From: Actinomycetes bacterium
Lineage (GTDB): Bacteria; Actinomycetota; Acidimicrobiia; Acidimicrobiales; Bog-793
DNA: 20,418 nucleotides
Assembly: GCA_021823365.1 (NCBI GenBank)
Contig: JAKAOD010000002.1
Location: 1-20,418 of the forward strand
Direction: 5' to 3'
A model generated the notes under the pieces. That model saw nothing but the letters and a program-made list of their open reading frames with translations, was not told the origin of the DNA and made no database searches. Shown in pieces: positions 15,350-20,418 of the stretch (its first letter is position 1; each line of letters opens with the position of its first letter). A program made the position numbers and the translations under genes.

Positions 15350-16378
15350 GTGAACGGCCCGCCGGCATTCCTCCAGGCGTGCAGGTCCGAGCGGGCGGAC
15401 CGGGTGCCCGTCTGGTTCATGCGCCAGGCAGGACGGTCGCTGCCGGAGTACCGCCGCCTCCGCGGCGGGGGGAGCATCCTCGAGGCCGTCAGGCACCCCG
15501 AGCTCGCCGCCGAGCTCACCCTCCAGCCGGTCCGCCGCTACGGCGTCGACGCCGCGATCCTGTTCTCCGACATCCTCGTGCCCGTCGCCGCCCTCGGCAT
15601 CGGGCTCGACGTCGTGCCCGGGCGCGGTCCGGTCGTCGACGAGCCTTTCCGCTCCGCCGCCGACCTTGCCCGCCTGCGCCCGCTCGAGCCGGAGCTCGAC
15701 CTCGGCTACGTTCTCGAGACGGTCAGCATCCTGGCGGGCGAGCTCGACGTCCCGCTCATCGGGTTCGCCGGGGCGCCGTTCACGGTCGCGAGCTACCTGA
15801 TCGAGGGGGGCGCGTCCCGGGACTACGCGCGCACCAAGGCGCTGATGCACAACGAGCCGGCCACCTGGCACGAGCTCGCGGGCCGCCTCGCCGACCTCGC
15901 CCTCGCCGCGCTGCGCGCCCAGGTCGCCGCCGGCGCGGCGGCGGCGCAGCTCTTCGACTCCTGGGCCGGGGCGCTCAGTCGCGAGGACTACGAGCGCTTC
16001 GCATTGCCGGCCAGCCGCCGCGTCCTCGAGGGACTCGGCGATCTGGGCGTGCCGAGGATCCACTTCGGCGTCTGCACCGGCGAGATCCTCGACCTGATGG
16101 CGGCCGCCGGCGCCGACGTCGTCGGGGTCGACTGGCGCGTGCCCCTCGGGGTCGCCCGGCTCCGGGTCGGCTCCCGACCGGCGCTCCAGGGCAATCTCGA
16201 CCCCGCGGTCTGCCTCGCGGGCTTCGAGGCCGCCGCCGGCGAGGCGCGCCGCATCCTCGACGAGGCCGGCGGGCGGCCGGGGCACGTGTTCAACCTCGGC
16301 CACGGCGTCCTTCCCGGGACGGACCCCGACGTGCTCGCCCGACTGGTCGAGCTCGTCCACGCCGAGGGCCGGCCGTGA
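15350..16378 (+). CDS. hemE: Uroporphyrinogen III decarboxylase
   Basis: This 342-residue cytosolic enzyme removes four carboxyl groups from uroporphyrinogen III to give coproporphyrinogen III. The N-terminal signature PVWFMRQAGRSLPEYR (20-35) supplies the substrate-binding Arg residues R25 and R29. FSDIL contains the catalytic Asp (D74). Later motifs are FAGAPFT, GNLDP and FNLGHGVLP with the conserved His. Length is normal for the family. The GTG start is set by the family N-terminus and by the -10 element 6 nt upstream; there is no Shine-Dalgarno. It is the first gene of a four-gene operon and overlaps cpfC by 4 nt (GTGA). Confidence 0.96.
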   Translation: MNGPPAFLQACRSERADRVPVWFMRQAGRSLPEYRRLRGGGSILEAVRHPELAAELTLQPVRRYGVDAAILFSDILVPVAALGIGLDVVPGRGPVVDEPFRSAADLARLRPLEPELDLGYVLETVSILAGELDVPLIGFAGAPFTVASYLIEGGASRDYARTKALMHNEPATWHELAGRLADLALAALRAQVAAGAAAAQLFDSWAGALSREDYERFALPASRRVLEGLGDLGVPRIHFGVCTGEILDLMAAAGADVVGVDWRVPLGVARLRVGSRPALQGNLDPAVCLAGFEAAAGEARRILDEAGGRPGHVFNLGHGVLPGTDPDVLARLVELVHAEGRP

Positions 16379-17328
16379 GCGGGGCGGCGCCGACGGGAGT
16401 CGTCGTCATGGACTACGGCACGCCGTCGGGTGCGGACGCCGTCCTCGCCTACTACACCGACATCCGCCGCGGCCGCCCGCCCTCGGAGGACCAGCTCGCC
16501 GACCTGCTCCGCCGCTACGAGGCCATCGGCGGGGTCTCCCCGCTCGCCGAGCGAACGGCTGCGCAGGTCGCGGCGATCTCGTCGGCGCTCGAGGCGCTCG
16601 CGCCCGGGGCGTTCGCCGTCGTGCACGGCTCGAAGCACTCGAGCCCCCGAATCGAGGACGCCGTCGACGCCCTCGGCGCCCGGGGCGCCGTGCGAGTTGT
16701 CGGGCTCGTCCTCGCCCCGCATTACTCGAGGTTGAGCGTCGGCGACTACGTCGCCCGGGCGCGGGCGCGCGCCGACGCCGCCGGGCTTGCCTCGACCTTC
16801 ATCGAGAGCTGGCACGACGAGCCGGCGCTCGTCGAGGTCCTCGCCGAACGCGTCGCCGAGGCGTTCGGCTCGCTCCCGGCGTCTCGTGGGGGGCGCGCCG
16901 AGCTCGTCGTGACGGCGCACAGCCTTCCCGCCCGCATCCTCGACGGAGGCGACCCGTACCCGGACCAGCTCGCCGAGACTGCCGCACTGGTCGCCGGGCG
17001 GGCGGGCGTGGCGCGCTGGCGCGTCGCCTGGCAGAGCGCCGGGCGCACGCCCGAGCCCTGGCTCGGTCCCGACGTCGTCGAGCTGCTCCCCGGACTCGCC
17101 GCCGAGGGCGTCTCGTCCGTCGTCGTCTGCCCGGCAGGCTTCACCTCCGACCACCTCGAGGTGCTCTACGACCTCGACGTCGAGGCGAGAGCTGCCGCAG
17201 AGCGGCTGGGGCTCGGCTTCGTGAGGACCGCGTCGGTGAACGACGAGCCGCGTGTCGCACGCGCCCTCGCCCGCAGGGTCGCCGCGGCCGAGCACGCCTG
17301 GCCCGAGACCGCGAGGGCCGAGCCGTGA
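16375..17328 (+). CDS. cpfC: Coproporphyrin III ferrochelatase (HemH family)
   Basis: This 317-residue enzyme inserts Fe(II) into coproporphyrin III in the coproporphyrin-dependent heme route used by actinobacteria and firmicutes. Assignment to that route instead of the protoporphyrin route is from lineage and family. The N-terminus has YYTDIRRGRPP (26-36), the catalytic His is H182 in TAHSLP, and the acidic partner is E262 in SDHLEVLYD. The only Cys is C252, so the [2Fe-2S] cluster known in several actinobacterial ferrochelatases (e.g. Mycobacterium, Streptomyces) cannot form. It starts with GTG overlapping the hemE stop (GTGA) and overlaps cgoX in the same way. Confidence 0.94.
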   Translation: MSGAAPTGVVVMDYGTPSGADAVLAYYTDIRRGRPPSEDQLADLLRRYEAIGGVSPLAERTAAQVAAISSALEALAPGAFAVVHGSKHSSPRIEDAVDALGARGAVRVVGLVLAPHYSRLSVGDYVARARARADAAGLASTFIESWHDEPALVEVLAERVAEAFGSLPASRGGRAELVVTAHSLPARILDGGDPYPDQLAETAALVAGRAGVARWRVAWQSAGRTPEPWLGPDVVELLPGLAAEGVSSVVVCPAGFTSDHLEVLYDLDVEARAAAERLGLGFVRTASVNDEPRVARALARRVAAAEHAWPETARAEP

Positions 17329-18761
17329 CCGGCCGCCGGCGCGTCGTGGTCGTCGGCGGTGGCGTGACCGGCCTCGCCGCCGCCCGCCGGCTCGCCGAGC
17401 GCAACGAGACGGTCCTCCTCGAGCGCGACGGGCGTCTCGGCGGCCGGCTGCGCACCGAGCGGCTCCGCGGACGGCCCGTCGACGTGGGCCCGGACAGCTT
17501 CATCACGCGCAACGACGCCGCCGAGCGGCTGTGCCGAGCGCTCGGCCTCGAAAACGAGCTCGTCGCCCCGGCGACCTCGAATGCGGGCGTCCTCGCCCGT
17601 GGACGGGTACGCCCGCTGCCGGCCGGCCTCGTCCTCGGCGTCTCGACCGACATCGCCGCGCTCGCCCGCTCCGGCGTCGTGGGGCCGGTCGCGGCGCTGC
17701 GCGCCGCCGCCGACCTCGTCCTGCCGCGCTCGGCCGCGACGGCCGCCCTCGCGACCGGAGGCGACGGCGCCGACCCGACGGTGGCCGAGGTCATCCGTCC
17801 CCGGCTCGGCAAGGCGGTGCTCGAGGTGCTCGTCGACCCCCTCCTCGGCGGGATCAACGCCGGCGACTCCTACCGGCTCTCCTTCGCCGCCGCCGCGCCG
17901 CTCCTCGCGGCCTCGGTCGCCGGCGAGCGCAGCCTGATCCTCTCGCTCAGGCGGCGCCCGCGGGCCGTGCCCGCGCACGTCATGTCGGGCAGTCCGGCGT
18001 TCCTCGGTCTCGCCGGAGGCATCGAGACGCTGGCGGCGCGCCTCGGGGAGGAGTGCCGAGGTCTCGGGGTCGACACCCGGACCGCGACCGCCGCCGAGTG
18101 GCTGGAGCTCCGGCGCGACGGCGCCGAGCCCCGCTGGGCGCTCGGTGCGGGCGGAGCGCGCCTCGAGGCGGACGCGGTCGTGCTCGCCGTCCCCGCGACC
18201 GGCGCGGCCGCGTTGCTCGGCGAGGTCGACGCCGCCCTCGCCGCCGAGTGCGCCGCGATCCCCTACGCCGACGTCGTCACGGTCACGTTCGCCTGGCCCA
18301 AGCGCGCGGTCCCGCCGGCGGTCACGTCGCTCCCGATGAGCGGGGTGCTCGTCCCGCGTTCGCCGCGCAACGTCGTCACCGCCGCGTCCTTCACCTCCGC
18401 GAAGTGGCCGCGCTCGGCGAACGCCGACGAGTTCGTGGTCCGGGTCTCCGCCGGGCGCGACGGCGACGGCCGGGCGATGGCGCTGGGCGATCAGGAGCTC
18501 GTCGGGCGGGTCCGCGCCGAGCTCGCCGCGATGCTCGGCATCGAGGCCGCGCCGCTGGAGGTGCTCGTCGCCCGGTACCCGGCGGCGCTCCCCCAGTACC
18601 TGAGCGGGCATCTTGCACGCGTCGACCGGATCGAGCGCATCGCGGCGCGCCTCCCCGGCCTCGCGCTCGCCGGCGCGGCCTACGCCGGCATCGGCATTCC
18701 GGCCTGCATCTCGAGCGGCGAGCGCGCCGCCGCGAGCGTCGAGGCCGCGCTCGCCCCATGA
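17325..18761 (+). CDS. cgoX: Coproporphyrinogen III oxidase, FAD-dependent (HemY/HemG-type protoporphyrinogen oxidase family)
   Basis: This 478-residue flavoprotein oxidises coproporphyrinogen III to coproporphyrin III by six electrons, with oxygen as acceptor. The N-terminal Rossmann motif is VVVVGGGVTGLAAARRLAE (7-25), followed by E33-R for ribose contact and RPVDVGPDSF (50-59). The C-terminal FAD motif reads AYAGIGIPACISSGERAA; the usual GIPDC form has Ala in place of Asp here. In the coproporphyrin route CgoX acts between HemE and CpfC. The final enzyme, coproheme decarboxylase (chdC/hemQ), is not in the window. The GTG start overlaps the cpfC stop (GTGA), and the stop overlaps the lnt start (ATGA). 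Confidence 0.94.
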   Translation: MTGRRRVVVVGGGVTGLAAARRLAERNETVLLERDGRLGGRLRTERLRGRPVDVGPDSFITRNDAAERLCRALGLENELVAPATSNAGVLARGRVRPLPAGLVLGVSTDIAALARSGVVGPVAALRAAADLVLPRSAATAALATGGDGADPTVAEVIRPRLGKAVLEVLVDPLLGGINAGDSYRLSFAAAAPLLAASVAGERSLILSLRRRPRAVPAHVMSGSPAFLGLAGGIETLAARLGEECRGLGVDTRTATAAEWLELRRDGAEPRWALGAGGARLEADAVVLAVPATGAAALLGEVDAALAAECAAIPYADVVTVTFAWPKRAVPPAVTSLPMSGVLVPRSPRNVVTAASFTSAKWPRSANADEFVVRVSAGRDGDGRAMALGDQELVGRVRAELAAMLGIEAAPLEVLVARYPAALPQYLSGHLARVDRIERIAARLPGLALAGAAYAGIGIPACISSGERAAASVEAALAP

Positions 18762-20418
18762 GACCCGACGCGCCCGTTCCCGGGCGCGCCACGCCGGGCC
18801 GGGGGCGCCACGCGCGTCGACGGGCCGCGCCGTCGCCGTGGCCCGGGCGCCTCCGCGAGCTCGTCGCCTTCGCTTTCCCGCCGCTGCTCGGAGGCCTCGC
18901 CGTCGCCGCGTCGCTCCCCCCGTTCGGGCTCTGGCCGCTCGGCCCGGCCGGCATCGCCCTCCTCGCCTGGTCGAGCGCGGGGCGCTCCTGGCGCGGGCGC
19001 CTCGCTGTCGGCGTGCTCTTCGGCCTCGGCCAGCTGGGCGTGGGGGACGCCTGGGCGCTGCGGTTCACCGGTGCCGGCTACGCCGCCCTCGTCGCGATCG
19101 AGGCGGCCTTCTTCGGGCTCGCCGCCGTGGCTTCCCCTCCGGGGCGGGGGCGGCTCCCGGCGCTCGCCGGGCTGCTCACGCTCGCCGAGTGGGCGCGTGA
19201 CTCCTGGCCCTTCGGCGGCGCGCCGCTCGGGGGGATCGCGCTCGGCCAGGCGTCGGGGCCGCTCCTGCCCGTCGCTCGCCTCGGTGGTCCGCTGCTCGTC
19301 GCCGCCGCAGCCTTCCTCGCCGGCACGGCGCTCGCCGCCCTGCTCGGGGGGGCAGGGACAGGGCGGTGGCGCGGGCAGCCAGGGACCTCGAAGGTCGTGG
19401 TGCACGCCGCGCTCGGTGGGCTCGCCGCGCTCGGCGGGATCGTGGCCCTCGGGCTCGCCGGAGCGGTCGCCCCGGACGGCGGACCGGCGCTCCGGCTCGT
19501 GCCCGCCGCCGCCGTCCAGGGGGGCGGGCCGCGAGGGCTCAGGGCTCTCGACGTCCCGGCGGCCGGCGTCCTTGCCGCCCAGCTGAGGGCGACACGCGAC
19601 CTTCGGCCCGGCGCTCGTCTCGTCGTCTGGCCCGAGGACGTCGTGGCGCTCGACCGCCCGCTCGCCGGCTCGCCCGCGGAGCGCCTGCTCGGCCGCATCG
19701 CGTCGGGGCTCGGCGCGACCCTCGTCGCCGGCGTGACCGAGCCGGCCGGTCCGGGCCGCTTCCGCAACGAGGCTGCGGTCTTCGACCCCTCGGGGCGGCT
19801 GATCGGCACCTACGAGAAGGTGCACCCGGTGCCCTTCGGCGAGTACGTGCCGCTCCGGAGCCTGCTCAGCCACGTCGTCAGCTTCGCCGCGGTGCCGCGC
19901 GACGCCGTCTTCGGCCACGGGACCGGGATGGTCGCCACGCCGGTCGGGCGGCTCGGCATCCTCATCTCCTACGAGACGTTCTTCCCCTCGAGGGGGCGCG
20001 CCCCGACGCGCGCCGGGGCGCGCCTGCTGCTCGTCCCGACGAACACCGCCTCGTACACCACGGACCAGGTGCCCGCGCAGGAGCTCGCCGCATCCCGCCT
20101 CCAGGCCGTCTCCGAGGGACGCGACCTCGTCCAAGCGGCGACCGACGGCTACAGCGCCGTGATCGGGCCCTCAGGCCGCGTGCTCGAGCGCTCGCGTCTC
20201 GGCGGCGCCGAGGATCTGCGCGCCACCGTCGCGCTACGCGCCGGCGCGACGGTCTACGAGCGCCTCGGTGACCTTCCCGTGCTCGTCGCGGCGGCCGTGG
20301 CGAGCGTGTCGGGGTGGCTCGGCGCGCTGGCGGCCCGCCGCCGGCGTCGTCGCAGGGACACGCCGACTGCCGGGTCGGTCCGGACGACCGCCGGGGCCCC
20401 CATCGGGGTCGCAGATCG
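18758..20418 (+). CDS. lnt: Apolipoprotein N-acyltransferase homologue with Ser at the catalytic Cys position (3' end outside the window)
   Basis: The frame stays open to the window edge (553 codons seen). Lnt transfers an acyl chain to the N-terminal Cys of lipoproteins on the outer face of the membrane. A basic N-terminus (1-33) precedes several membrane segments. A carbon-nitrogen-hydrolase domain follows (about 265-490), and a last membrane segment (about 506-526) ends in an Arg-rich tail. The E. coli active-site positions map well: Glu267 is E293 (WPED), Lys335 is K354 (YEKVHPVPFGEYVP), Glu343 is E362, and Tyr388-Glu389 are Y405-E406. The nucleophile Cys387 is replaced by S404 (ILISYET), encoded by TCC at 19967-19969. 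Activity is therefore uncertain. ATG 18758 overlaps the cgoX stop by 4 nt, making lnt the fourth gene of the heme operon. Confidence 0.88.
   Translation, partial: MRPDAPVPGRATPGRGRHARRRAAPSPWPGRLRELVAFAFPPLLGGLAVAASLPPFGLWPLGPAGIALLAWSSAGRSWRGRLAVGVLFGLGQLGVGDAWALRFTGAGYAALVAIEAAFFGLAAVASPPGRGRLPALAGLLTLAEWARDSWPFGGAPLGGIALGQASGPLLPVARLGGPLLVAAAAFLAGTALAALLGGAGTGRWRGQPGTSKVVVHAALGGLAALGGIVALGLAGAVAPDGGPALRLVPAAAVQGGGPRGLRALDVPAAGVLAAQLRATRDLRPGARLVVWPEDVVALDRPLAGSPAERLLGRIASGLGATLVAGVTEPAGPGRFRNEAAVFDPSGRLIGTYEKVHPVPFGEYVPLRSLLSHVVSFAAVPRDAVFGHGTGMVATPVGRLGILISYETFFPSRGRAPTRAGARLLLVPTNTASYTTDQVPAQELAASRLQAVSEGRDLVQAATDGYSAVIGPSGRVLERSRLGGAEDLRATVALRAGATVYERLGDLPVLVAAAVASVSGWLGALAARRRRRRRDTPTAGSVRTTAGAPIGVAD

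Noticed and set aside
14263..16374. Extension of the cpfC frame back to 14263
   Set aside because: It crosses ctaE, the divergent promoter and hemE in a non-coding frame; the ferrochelatase begins at GTG 16375.

Overview
The window is high-GC DNA with many GTG starts, gene-to-gene 4-nt overlaps and an actinobacterial ctaE-qcrCAB respiratory cluster, so the source is very probably an actinomycetote. The class Acidimicrobiia is my best guess, from the b6-like spacing of the heme ligands in QcrB, the Thr-rich linkers and the form of the Lnt and ferrochelatase proteins. That class call is inference, not proof. Coding is dense and almost every gene is an ordinary chromosomal housekeeping or metabolic gene.

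Left part (1-5211): the 3' end of a probable transposase is followed by a cytosolic-looking GH20 beta-N-acetylhexosaminidase and an elongation-factor-G paralogue (fusA2 type). Next is a winged-helix protein whose nucleotidyltransferase half has lost its signature. It sits behind a conspicuous AT-rich palindromic promoter. A tRNA-Ser(UGA) lies on the minus strand.

Middle (5212-11156): prephenate dehydratase (pheA, minus) and the nickel-pincer-cofactor genes larB-larC (plus) diverge from a 21-bp gap in which both -10 elements overlap. larC runs head-on, with a 4-nt gap, into a gene for an unknown membrane-anchored protein with a Thr/Ser-rich stalk. Behind that are a UDP-sulfoquinovose synthase gene (sqdB, sulfolipid head group) and tRNA-Thr(UGU).

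Right part (11157-20418): two operons diverge from a 73-bp region. Leftward is ctaE-qcrC-qcrA-qcrB, encoding cytochrome oxidase subunit III and a bc1-type complex with a diheme cytochrome c, which fits a bcc-aa3 supercomplex. Rightward is hemE-cpfC-cgoX-lnt, with every junction a 4-nt overlap. Its first three genes make heme by the coproporphyrin route, so heme supply and heme-protein production face each other across one control region. The fourth, lnt (cut by the window edge), encodes an apolipoprotein N-acyltransferase homologue in which the catalytic Cys is Ser.

I found no CRISPR array, phage, defence island or obviously new multi-gene system. The points most worth following are the Cys-to-Ser Lnt, the degenerate nucleotidyltransferase regulator with its palindromic leaderless promoter, the overlapping divergent -10 elements, the sulfolipid gene, and a repeated TAnnnT-N6-8-start signature that suggests many leaderless mRNAs.
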